From an uncultured Eubacteriales bacterium (lineage in GTDB: Bacteria; Bacillota; Clostridia; Lachnospirales; Lachnospiraceae), in the NCBI GenBank assembly GCA_900315305.1, contig OMYS01000017.1:1-34681 (forward strand): a DNA stretch of 34,681 nt, read 5' to 3'. Shown here in pieces: positions 15,290 to 21,948 of the stretch. The position numbers were made by a program, and so were the translations under genes. Position 1 is the stretch's first letter. Every line of letters starts with the position of its first letter. The notes beneath the pieces are model-generated. The model did not search any database. It saw only the letters and a program-made list of their open reading frames with translations, and was not told the DNA's origin.

Positions 15290-15946
15290 ATGTCTGATAC
15301 ACAGGAAAGTATATACGCCGGGCACCTGCCCGCCATGCAGGCCGTCATGGATGAAATGCTCGCCCGCATCGAGCAGTACCGCACGGAAATGAAAGCAAAA
15401 TACGGAGATGCCGACCCGGTCGACCACGTCCTCTCCCGGATCAAGTCCGAGGAGAGCATGCGCGAGAAGTGCCGCCGCCGGAACCTTCCGGAAAATGCGG
15501 ACTCCGCGCTTCACCAGCTGAGAGACGCGATCGGCATCCGCATTGTCTGCACTTTTCTGCGGGACGTCTACACGCTGCGGGACTTTCTCGAGCATTTTCC
15601 GGACATCACGGTCGTCGAGGAGAAGGATTACATCCGTCACGCCAAACCGAATGGATACCGTAGCTTTCATCTGATCGTCATGACGAGAGGGTACTACGTC
15701 GAGTTCCAGATCCGCACGATTTCAATGGACACCTGGGCCGCACTGGAGCACCAGATGAAATACAAGAAGCAGATCCACGGCAACCAGGACCTGATCGTCA
15801 GTGAGCTGAAGCGCTGCGCGGACGAGATGGCCTCGACGGACATCTCCATGCAGACGATCAGGGACATGATTTACGGGGAGCTTTCCGAGGACGGCAGCTC
15901 CTACCAGCTGCCGGAGAAACGCCCGGCGAAGTCTTTGACTCCCTGA
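15290..15946 (+). CDS. Small alarmone synthetase (RelQ/YjbM-type GTP pyrophosphokinase)
   Basis: 218 aa, a single-domain (p)ppGpp synthetase without hydrolase or regulatory domains; it transfers pyrophosphate from ATP to GDP or GTP. RelA_SpoT motifs are D79-AIGIRI, KPNGYRSFHL (119-128), and EFQIRT (138-143) followed by WAALEH. The length is typical of RelQ. The Shine-Dalgarno AGGAG is about 12 nt before the ATG, slightly long. The gene opens a plus-strand block with a two-component system and carD, with 122 nt before the response regulator. Confidence 0.92.
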   Translation: MSDTQESIYAGHLPAMQAVMDEMLARIEQYRTEMKAKYGDADPVDHVLSRIKSEESMREKCRRRNLPENADSALHQLRDAIGIRIVCTFLRDVYTLRDFLEHFPDITVVEEKDYIRHAKPNGYRSFHLIVMTRGYYVEFQIRTISMDTWAALEHQMKYKKQIHGNQDLIVSELKRCADEMASTDISMQTIRDMIYGELSEDGSSYQLPEKRPAKSLTP

Positions 15947-16032
15947 TCCCGGCACGGACCGAAGGAAAGAGTTCCGCCAGGATAATCCCCTTGCGGCTCA
16001 AAGGCAGAATAGCTCCGGCTGCGACCGATATT

Positions 16033-16047
16033 GTTATGACTCATAAC
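16033..16047 (+). promoter_or_regulatory. Dyad-symmetric site upstream of the second response regulator
   Basis: GTTATGACTCATAAC is a perfect palindrome around a central C, placed just before the Shine-Dalgarno GAAAGGAG. It could be an operator or a small RNA hairpin affecting initiation; no known consensus is matched. Confidence 0.3.
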
Positions 16048-16068
16048 CATGAAAGGAGTTCTGATATT

Positions 16069-16740
16069 ATGAAGCTTCTTCTTGCTGAAGATACACGAGA
16101 CCTGAACAGGGCCCTCTGCGCCGTTCTGCGGCACGAGCAGTACGACGTGGACCCCGTTTTTGACGGCGAGGATGCCCTTGAACACATCCGGAGGGACAGC
16201 TACGACGCAATCATTCTCGACATCATGATGCCGAAGCGGTCCGGGCTCAACGTTCTGAAGGAGATCCGCGCAATTAATATTGTGACGCCGGTCCTTCTCC
16301 TCACGGCGAAGGCCGAGATCGACGACCGCGTGTCGGGGCTTGACGCGGGCGCGGACGATTATCTGATAAAGCCGTTCGCCATGAAGGAGCTCCTCGCGCG
16401 CATCCGCTCCATGACAAGACGGAGAACAGAATACAGCGCGAAGGAGCTTCATTTTCAGGACCTTGTGCTGTCGGCCGAGCGCTTTGAGCTCGCGTCGCAG
16501 AACTCGGTCCGCCTCTCGATCAAGGAATTTGAGCTCATGCAGACGCTGATCCTGAATGCAGGCAAGGACCTCGACACAAAATATCTGCTCGATCATGTCT
16601 GGTTCGGAGAGCCGGACGCAAATGAGGACACCGTCTGGCTGTACATCAACTATCTCCGCGCAAAGCTGACATCGATCGACTCCTCTGCATCGATCAGCGG
16701 CGCGCGCGGCGGAAGCTACAGACTGGAGGTGGGCCATTGA
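16069..16740 (+). CDS. OmpR/PhoB-family response regulator (second two-component system)
   Basis: 223 aa from the ATG at 16069, which has GAAAGGAG at good spacing; an in-frame upstream ATG lacks one. The receiver domain has E7/D8, phospho-acceptor D51 (AIILDIMMP), T79 and K101 (IKPFAMKE). The winged-helix domain contains SIKEFELMQTL and VWLYINYLRAKL. It resembles the regulator at 11576-12250 throughout, suggesting duplication. Its stop overlaps the TTG start of the kinase, so translation is coupled. Confidence 0.94.
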   Translation: MKLLLAEDTRDLNRALCAVLRHEQYDVDPVFDGEDALEHIRRDSYDAIILDIMMPKRSGLNVLKEIRAINIVTPVLLLTAKAEIDDRVSGLDAGADDYLIKPFAMKELLARIRSMTRRRTEYSAKELHFQDLVLSAERFELASQNSVRLSIKEFELMQTLILNAGKDLDTKYLLDHVWFGEPDANEDTVWLYINYLRAKLTSIDSSASISGARGGSYRLEVGH

Positions 16741-17993
16741 ATCCACGCACGATTCAGAAGCTGAGACGGAAGTTCATTTTAATCGCGACGAGCACCTACT
16801 TCTTTGTCATGGTGTTTATCGGCGGCTGCATCAATATCTCAAACTACGGCCTGACGCGCACACAGATCTACAAGATTCTGGACTTTCTCGTCGAATATAA
16901 CGGGACGGTGCCTGATAGTGCGAGCAAGGACTACCTGAACGATTTTTCGCCGGAATTCACGCACTCGGCGCGCTATTTTACAGTCTCCTATTCCTCGGAC
17001 GGCGATGTCGATGTCACGAGCACGAGCCACACGGCTGAGGTATCGGATGACGAGGCGGAGAGCTACGCACAGAGGGCAATCAGGCGGGGCAAACAGTACG
17101 GCCGCATGGGCGACTACTACTACGAGGTCGCCGACACGGACGACGGACAGCTTGTCGTCTTCCTGAACTGCCTGACGCAGATCACCCAGAACAAGAAAAT
17201 CATGCACATGACTGTTCTGATCTGTCTGGCCGGTCTCGTGATCACCGTCATTCTCGTCAATATTTTCTCCGGGCGCGTCGTGCAGCCGGAGATCGAAAAC
17301 ATGCGCCGGCAGAAGCAGTTCATCACCAATGCAGGCCACGAGCTGAAGACGCCGCTCGCCGTCATCCGCGCAAATACGGAGGTCGAGGAAATGATCAATG
17401 GCGAAAATGAGTGGACCCAGTCGACGATGCGCCAGGTCGACCGGATGGACCACCTCGTCCAGAACCTGATCACGATCTCTCGCGCTGAAGAAAATGAAGA
17501 CAGCTCCATGCTTGCGATTGTCGACATCTCGAAGGCCGTAGGCAGCGTGGCCGAGTCCTGCCGTGAGACCGCAGACAGAGAGCAGAAAACACTGATCATC
17601 CATCTGCAGCCGGGGATTCACGCATTTGTCAACGAAAGCCGGATCCGCCAGCTGGTCTCCATCCTCACCGACAATGCGCTCAAATACTGCGATGACAAGG
17701 GAACGATCTCTATCTGCCTGGATACCGTCCGGCACGGGCGGCTGCTCCGCCTTGTCGTCTCCAATTCATTTGCGGACGGGAAAAATGTCGACTACAGCCG
17801 GTTTTTCGACCGCTTCTACCGTGAGGATGAATCGCACGCCCAGGACAGTGAAAAGGGCGGATATGGGATCGGGCTCTCGATCGCCGAGAGCATCTGCCGC
17901 CAGTACCGCGGCTCAATCGATGTCTCGTGGAAGGACGGGGTCATCTCATTTACCTGTCTCTTGCACCTGATCAAAGGACCTGCCGCAGTCTGA
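16737..17993 (+). CDS. Sensor histidine kinase (second two-component system)
   Basis: 418 aa starting at TTG, with GGAGGT at ideal distance and a 4-nt overlap (TTGA) with the response regulator stop. TM1 is at about 12-33, an extracytoplasmic domain of ~120 residues follows, and TM2 is at about 158-177. The H-box is TNAGHELKTPLAV with H201. The ATPase domain has ILTDNAL, FFDRFYRE and GYGIGLSIA. Compared with the kinase at 10176-11507 it lacks the low-complexity insert but shares NISN at the end of TM1 and RQKQF before the H-box. The stimulus is unknown. Confidence 0.93.
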   Translation: MNPRTIQKLRRKFILIATSTYFFVMVFIGGCINISNYGLTRTQIYKILDFLVEYNGTVPDSASKDYLNDFSPEFTHSARYFTVSYSSDGDVDVTSTSHTAEVSDDEAESYAQRAIRRGKQYGRMGDYYYEVADTDDGQLVVFLNCLTQITQNKKIMHMTVLICLAGLVITVILVNIFSGRVVQPEIENMRRQKQFITNAGHELKTPLAVIRANTEVEEMINGENEWTQSTMRQVDRMDHLVQNLITISRAEENEDSSMLAIVDISKAVGSVAESCRETADREQKTLIIHLQPGIHAFVNESRIRQLVSILTDNALKYCDDKGTISICLDTVRHGRLLRLVVSNSFADGKNVDYSRFFDRFYREDESHAQDSEKGGYGIGLSIAESICRQYRGSIDVSWKDGVISFTCLLHLIKGPAAV

Positions 17994-18021
17994 GGCCGAA
18001 AGAATCCTCCGGCCCGGCCTC

Positions 18022-18050
18022 TTACAAAATCTTGAATTTTCTGTTAGAAT
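18022..18050 (+). promoter_or_regulatory. Promoter of carD
   Basis: TTACAA (18022-18027), a 17-bp spacer and TAGAAT (18045-18050) precede the ATG by 20 nt, with AGAGGTGAA as Shine-Dalgarno between. Confidence 0.6.
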
Positions 18051-18070
18051 AGAGTAAGAGGTGAAATGCT

Positions 18071-18586
18071 ATGCAAAAATGGAACATCGGAGATACTGTC
18101 GTGCATGGTCGCGACGGCGTGTGTGTGATTGAGGACATCACGGAAATGACAGTCGCAGACGGTTCCCGTCCGTATTACGTACTCTCACCTGTTTATGACA
18201 AGGGCGGGAGGATCTACGTGCCCGCGGACCGGGACACCGGAGACGTCATGCGTGCTCCTCTCTCGAAGGACGAAATCAACAGCCTGATCGACTCGATTCC
18301 GGATCAGGACAACGCATGGATCGACAACGAAAAGCTCCGTCAGAAGGAGTATTCCAAGGTCATCTGCGAGGGCGACAATGCCGACCTGATCGGCGTCATT
18401 TCCGCCCTGTTTGAGAAGCGGACGGAGAAGGAGCATGCCGGCCGGAAATTCCACGCCGCTGACGAGCGGATGCTGAGCGAGGCTCAGAAAATCCTTCACG
18501 GCGAATTCGCGTACGTGCTCGGCATCAGTCCGGAGGATGTCCCCGGATACATCCACACGAGGCTTCACGCAGACAGCCATTCATGA
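18071..18586 (+). CDS. CarD family transcriptional regulator
   Basis: 171 aa. The N-terminal CarD/TRCF RNA-polymerase-interacting domain (about 1-60) begins WNIGDTVVHGRDGVCVIEDI and includes YYVLSPVYD and IYVPAD, the Tudor-like fold that contacts the RNA polymerase beta subunit. The remaining ~110 residues are mainly helical, as in the DNA-contacting C-terminal part of CarD/CdnL. Family members stabilise open complexes, notably at rRNA promoters. It has its own promoter and a strong terminator downstream. Confidence 0.9.
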   Translation: MQKWNIGDTVVHGRDGVCVIEDITEMTVADGSRPYYVLSPVYDKGGRIYVPADRDTGDVMRAPLSKDEINSLIDSIPDQDNAWIDNEKLRQKEYSKVICEGDNADLIGVISALFEKRTEKEHAGRKFHAADERMLSEAQKILHGEFAYVLGISPEDVPGYIHTRLHADSHS

Positions 18587-18692
18587 AGACAGAGCGGCAT
18601 TCCGCCGTCCTGTTTTCACACACAGATGCTGACACGGGCGGAACGCATGGCAGATACAAAGGCCTGCGTTTCGCAGTGTCAGCCGGAATCTG

Positions 18693-18737
18693 AAAAATGC
18701 GGACAGCACCTGACCATCAGATGCTGTCCGCATTTTT
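18693..18737. terminator. Bidirectional terminator between carD and queT
   Basis: A perfect 16-bp stem (18693-18708 with 18722-18737) with A-runs on the left and T-runs on the right, so it works for both convergent genes. A weaker hairpin directly follows the carD stop near 18590-18615; nothing else is seen in 18587-18797. Confidence 0.9.
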
Positions 18738-18797
18738 CTGCGCTTATCCGGCCAAAGGCTCATAAGCTTCCGGCCGGTCTATTGTCCTCCGGAGGAC

Positions 18798-19289
18798 TTA
18801 GGCCTCCTGCTGCGGCTTGAAGAGATGCTGCCTGACCGGCTTCAGCGCCGAAATCAGGATCTCTCCCAGTCCGTAGCTGCTGATAATCTCACCCGCCGCG
18901 ATTGCGGCTGCCTCGAGCCACAGCGGAAGGTTCACGCCGTAGCCGTAGCGAAGGACCAGAGGCACGATAATTGTGTTCGAAAGAATTGTCGGAATCGGAA
19001 CAAGCCAGCGGTTCCTGCGGAGCAGCCATGCACCTGCCGCCCCCAGAAGGGTTGCCAGGGAACCGAAGATGATGTCCCAGATCACGCAGCCACCGAGCAC
19101 ATTCGAGAGCAGACAGCCGACGAAAAGTCCCGGTATGGCCGCCGGCGTGAAGAACGGAAGCACGGTCAGCGCCTCGGAAATTCTCACCTGCACCTCGCCG
19201 TAGGAAATCGGCGCAAAGACCAATGTCAGTACCGTGTAGAGCGCCGCGATGACGGCCGCCTGTGTAAGGAATGTAACTCGCTTATTCAT
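18798..19289 (-). CDS. queT: QueT family ECF-transporter substrate-binding (S) component
   Basis: 163 aa from the ATG at 19289, chosen because AGGAGG lies 9 nt upstream and the protein begins MNKRVTFLTQAAVIAALY. It is a small protein of about six membrane segments with family motifs FAPISYGEVQVRISEALTVL and NVLGGCVIWDIIFGSLATLLG. QueT proteins are the S components proposed to import queuosine precursors (preQ0/preQ1) with a shared ECF energising module, which is not in this window. The tandem array just upstream resembles preQ1-I riboswitches, in keeping with that substrate. It lies downstream of the CobW-family gene with no terminator between. Confidence 0.9.
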   Translation of the reverse strand: MNKRVTFLTQAAVIAALYTVLTLVFAPISYGEVQVRISEALTVLPFFTPAAIPGLFVGCLLSNVLGGCVIWDIIFGSLATLLGAAGAWLLRRNRWLVPIPTILSNTIIVPLVLRYGYGVNLPLWLEAAAIAAGEIISSYGLGEILISALKPVRQHLFKPQQEA

Positions 19290-19298
19290 AACTAAAAT

Positions 19299-19334
19299 CC
19301 TCCTCAGTTTTTTATCGTGGGTTTCGGGTACCAC
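19299..19334 (-). promoter_or_regulatory. Putative preQ1-I (type II-like) riboswitch controlling queT translation
   Basis: On the minus strand the stem GTGG/CCAC (19334-19331 with 19320-19317) encloses the 10-nt loop TACCCGAAAC, followed by GATAAAAAAC and then TGAGGAGG, the queT Shine-Dalgarno. From memory, the Thermoanaerobacter preQ1-I aptamer has the same geometry: a 10-nt loop ending G-N-A-A-C, ten mostly A nucleotides, a C, then the start of the Shine-Dalgarno. The G and C that pair below the ligand, and the C that pairs with preQ1, have equivalents here. It would act by sequestering the ribosome site. The match is by eye, not by covariance model. Confidence 0.55.
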
Positions 19335-19437
19335 TTTCTGTTTTTTTACCGTGGGTCTCTTTGTACCACTCTGTTTTTTTACCGTGGGTTGCTTTATACC
19401 ACTCTCTGTTTTTTTACCGTGGGTTGCCTTGTACCAC
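19307..19437 (-). repeat. Four tandem ~34-bp aptamer-like repeats upstream of queT
   Basis: GTGG-loop-CCAC units followed by an A-rich tail recur with 33-35 bp period. Their stems lie at 19334/19317, 19369/19351, 19402/19384 and 19437/19419. The three distal copies have 11-nt loops ending GAGAC or GCAAC and tails GGTAAAAAAACAG. Only the copy nearest queT ends in the Shine-Dalgarno. Stem, loop end and A-rich tail are kept while the 5' part of the loop varies. Confidence 0.85.
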
Positions 19438-19487
19438 TCTTGCTTTATGCGGGTTCTGACGGCAATGCATCATATCCCGGCCGCGGA

Positions 19488-20618
19488 TTACTCGCCGAGG
19501 CACTCGTCGAGTCTCTCCTCGATCACATCCTTGTCCATCTTCTGGCCGATGAACACCAGCTTGATCATCCGGTCGCCGTACTTCGGGTCCCACATCTTGC
19601 GGACCTGCGGATATTTGCTCAGAATCGTGTTGATCTGGGCCTTCGGCGCCGATGCGAGGAACCGTCCCTGCGGGGATTCCGTGATCTGACGGCCTGCCTG
19701 CTCGAAAATGAACGCCGTGTCGGGCTCCTCCTCGTACCAGACCATGCCCTTGCAGCGGATGACGCTGTGTGGCCAGTAGTCGCAGAGCTCCACCAGCTTG
19801 TCGTGAACAAACGGGCGGCGTCTGTAGTAGACGAACGTCTCAATCCCGTACTCGAGCTCCTCCTCGGACTCCTCCGCATCCTCCGGATGCTGAATGGCCT
19901 CGACCCAGCCGGCAGATGCGGCCGCGCGGTCAAGATCAAAGCGGTCCGTGTTGAGCAGCGACACAAGGTCAACATTGCCCTTCGTCGTCTCGATCATTTC
20001 CGCTTCGGACTGAAGCTTCCGGATGATCGTCTTCAGCTCTCCGAGATCCTTCTCAGAGACAAGGTCGGTCTTGTTCATGATGATCGTGTTGCAGAACTCG
20101 ATCTGCTGGATCAGCAGGTTCTCAACGTCATCCTCGCCGATCGCCTGACGCATCAGCTTGCGGCCATTTTCGAATTCCTGCAGCATGCGCGCGCAGTCAA
20201 CGACAGCGATGACGTTGTCGAGCTTCATCGGAATGCCGTCTTCCGCATTCTCCTCGCAGATCTGCGTGATTGTCTGCGCGATCGGCAGCGGCTCGCAGAT
20301 ACCGGACGCCTCGATGATAATGTAATTGTACTTTCCGGACTCCGCCAGCTCCGTGAGCTGATCGGCCAGGCTGCCGCGGAGCGTGCAGCAAATGCAGCCG
20401 TTGGACAGCGGGATCAGGTTCTCGTCCTTTCGGGAGACGCCTCCGGACTTCTCGATCAGATCGGCATCAACGTTGACCTCACCGATATCATTGACGATGA
20501 CAGCCGCGCGGATCCCCTCCTGATTCGCGAGAATGTGATTGAGCAGCGTCGTCTTGCCTGCTCCGAGATAGCCTGTGATCAGGCATACTCTTACCATTTC
20601 TCTTTTCTTTCGTGCCAT
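19488..20618 (-). CDS. CobW/COG0523 family G3E GTPase, putative metallochaperone
   Basis: 376 aa from the ATG at 20618 (GAAAGGAAATTT upstream). The GTPase domain has the P-loop GYLGAGKT (16-23), the metal-binding C75-I-C-C78 motif, the Walker B-like EASGICEP and an NKTD guanine-specificity motif. An acidic Glu-rich linker (EDAEESEEELE) precedes the CobW C-terminal domain, which has FVYYRRRPFVHDKL and a WDPKYGDR segment. COG0523 proteins deliver zinc, cobalt or other metals to client enzymes in a GTP-dependent way; the metal cannot be read from sequence. It has its own promoter, and queT follows on the same strand. Confidence 0.92.
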   Translation of the reverse strand: MARKKREMVRVCLITGYLGAGKTTLLNHILANQEGIRAAVIVNDIGEVNVDADLIEKSGGVSRKDENLIPLSNGCICCTLRGSLADQLTELAESGKYNYIIIEASGICEPLPIAQTITQICEENAEDGIPMKLDNVIAVVDCARMLQEFENGRKLMRQAIGEDDVENLLIQQIEFCNTIIMNKTDLVSEKDLGELKTIIRKLQSEAEMIETTKGNVDLVSLLNTDRFDLDRAAASAGWVEAIQHPEDAEESEEELEYGIETFVYYRRRPFVHDKLVELCDYWPHSVIRCKGMVWYEEEPDTAFIFEQAGRQITESPQGRFLASAPKAQINTILSKYPQVRKMWDPKYGDRMIKLVFIGQKMDKDVIEERLDECLGE

Positions 20619-20677
20619 AAATTTCCTTTCTGCTTCCTCCGGCGCCACGGGATGGACGCCGGGTGAAAACATTCAAC

Positions 20678-20707
20678 ATTGTAGCATATACCGGGCGGCT
20701 TTGTAAA
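20678..20707 (-). promoter_or_regulatory. Promoter of the CobW-family gene
   Basis: On the minus strand there is TTTACA (20707-20702), an 18-bp spacer and TACAAT (20683-20678), giving a leader of about 50 nt. The stretch 20708-20954 between the divergent promoters shows no gene, repeat or RNA structure I recognise. Confidence 0.65.
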
Positions 20708-20954
20708 CGGGTGTTCCACATGGAATACCACAGCGTCGACGGCACGGACACGCGCCATATACGTTGGAAAGCAGCCGCAGATATCAGGACGGCTTCGGGC
20801 AGACTCCGTCCCCCTCAGCTTCCCCTCGTCGCTTTCAGCTCCTCGGGGTGATCTTCGGGCTCCTCCGTATAACGCCCTCTGCCGTACCTGATACTGCTGA
20901 CTGCCTTCAAGGTCTGATGGCGCGTGTACATCCCATCGGTGTTGATGTAAGTTC

Positions 20955-20983
20955 TTCACACGCTTCATATTTACTGGTATGAT
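20955..20983 (+). promoter_or_regulatory. Promoter of larB
   Basis: TTCACA (20955-20960), a 17-bp spacer and TATGAT (20978-20983). The leader of ~70 nt contains two small GC hairpins (about 21007-21023 and 21033-21046) before the Shine-Dalgarno GAAAGGA. Confidence 0.6.
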
Positions 20984-21059
20984 TTTACACGTATAACGAC
21001 ATAAAAAGTGCGGGTGCTTCGCCCGAGTAAGGGGAGAAGTCCCCGCGGAAAGGATACAT

Positions 21060-21857
21060 ATGGACCGGGATATCAGACACATTCTGGAAGAGGTGCAAAA
21101 TGGCGGCATGTCCGTCGACAGCGCCTATCTGAAGCTGAAGGAGGAGCCGTTCGAGGACATCGGCTATGCCAAGGTGGACCTTCACCGGAAGATCCGGCAG
21201 GGTGCCGGCGAGGTCATCTACGGCGCCGGCAAGACGGCAGAGCAGATCTGCGGCATCTGCGACGCAATGATCCGCCACAGTCAGAGCCGGATCCTGATCA
21301 CACGGATGGACCGCGAAAAATCTGATGTGCTGAAGGCCCATCTCGCAGATCAGGCTCTGCCCTATACCTATCACGAGGATGCGCGCATCGGCATCATCGG
21401 CTCCATGCCGGAGCCGGACGGCATCGGCCGCGTCGTCGTCGCGACGGGCGGGACGAGTGACCTTCCGGTCTCCGAGGAGGCCGTGCTCACCGCTGCATTC
21501 TATGGAAATGAGGTGCTCCGCCTCACGGACGTCGGCGTCTCGGGCCTTCACCGCCTCCTCCCTCATCTCGATGAGATTATGAGCGCTTCCGTCATCATCG
21601 CAGTTGCCGGCATGGAGGGCGCGCTCGCGAGCGTCATCGGCGGTCTCGCCGACTGCCCTGTCATCGCGGTTCCGACGAGCGTCGGATACGGGGCTTCCTT
21701 CCACGGCCTCTCCGCCCTTCTGTCCATGCTGAATTCCTGCGCGAGCGGCGTGAGCGTCGTCAACATCGACAACGGCTTCGGCGCGGGCTTCCTCGCGAGC
21801 CGAATCAATCACCCGAAGCTCCGGGATTCGAAGGAACGTCCAACACAGGAATCCTGA
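21060..21857 (+). CDS. larB: Nickel-pincer nucleotide biosynthesis protein LarB
   Basis: 265 aa. LarB carboxylates and hydrolyses nicotinate adenine dinucleotide, the first step to the nickel-pincer cofactor of lactate racemase and related LarA enzymes. After a helical N-terminal part (1-110), the PurE-like domain has VVATGGTSDLPVSEEA (126-141), AVAGMEGALASVIGGL (181-196), VIAVPTSVGYGA and LNSCASGVSVVNIDNGFGAG; C227 matches the reactive cysteine I recall for the family. The ATG follows GAAAGGATACAT. No larC, larE or larA is in the window, so it is an orphan here, divergent from a metallochaperone-type GTPase. Confidence 0.93.
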   Translation: MDRDIRHILEEVQNGGMSVDSAYLKLKEEPFEDIGYAKVDLHRKIRQGAGEVIYGAGKTAEQICGICDAMIRHSQSRILITRMDREKSDVLKAHLADQALPYTYHEDARIGIIGSMPEPDGIGRVVVATGGTSDLPVSEEAVLTAAFYGNEVLRLTDVGVSGLHRLLPHLDEIMSASVIIAVAGMEGALASVIGGLADCPVIAVPTSVGYGASFHGLSALLSMLNSCASGVSVVNIDNGFGAGFLASRINHPKLRDSKERPTQES

Positions 21858-21889
21858 CCGGCTCAGACTTCTTCAGGATTCCCTTTATC
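21848..21889 (+). terminator. Terminator of larB
   Basis: GGAATCCTGA (21848-21857, including the stop codon) pairs perfectly with TCAGGATTCC (21873-21882), followed by CTTTATC. Confidence 0.7.
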
Positions 21890-21896
21890 AGAACGC

Positions 21897-21937
21897 GAAA
21901 GCCGCGCGGCAGCTGCCGCGCGGCTTTCTGTGTGTTT
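21897..21937. terminator. Bidirectional terminator: 32-bp perfect palindrome
   Basis: GAAAGCCGCGCGGCAG (21897-21912) is followed at once by its exact complement (21913-21928). The plus strand continues TGTGTGTTTTG; the palindrome's own A-run supplies a short U-run on the minus strand. It separates larB from the convergent peptide-binding protein gene. Confidence 0.8.
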
Positions 21938-21948
21938 TGTACCGGTTA

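Noticed and set aside
19299..19437. The 34-bp repeats as a CRISPR array
   Set aside because: There are no unique spacers between units; the whole period is repeated, and no cas genes are near.
19317..20666. A 449-codon plus-strand open frame across the queT array and the CobW-family gene
   Set aside because: It begins inside the tandem repeats and is antisense to a well-defined GTPase; composition is that of a shadow frame.
20591..21109. A minus-strand open frame extending from upstream of the CobW-family gene
   Set aside because: It crosses two promoters, has no ribosome site or family match, and disagrees with the Shine-Dalgarno-supported CobW start at 20618.
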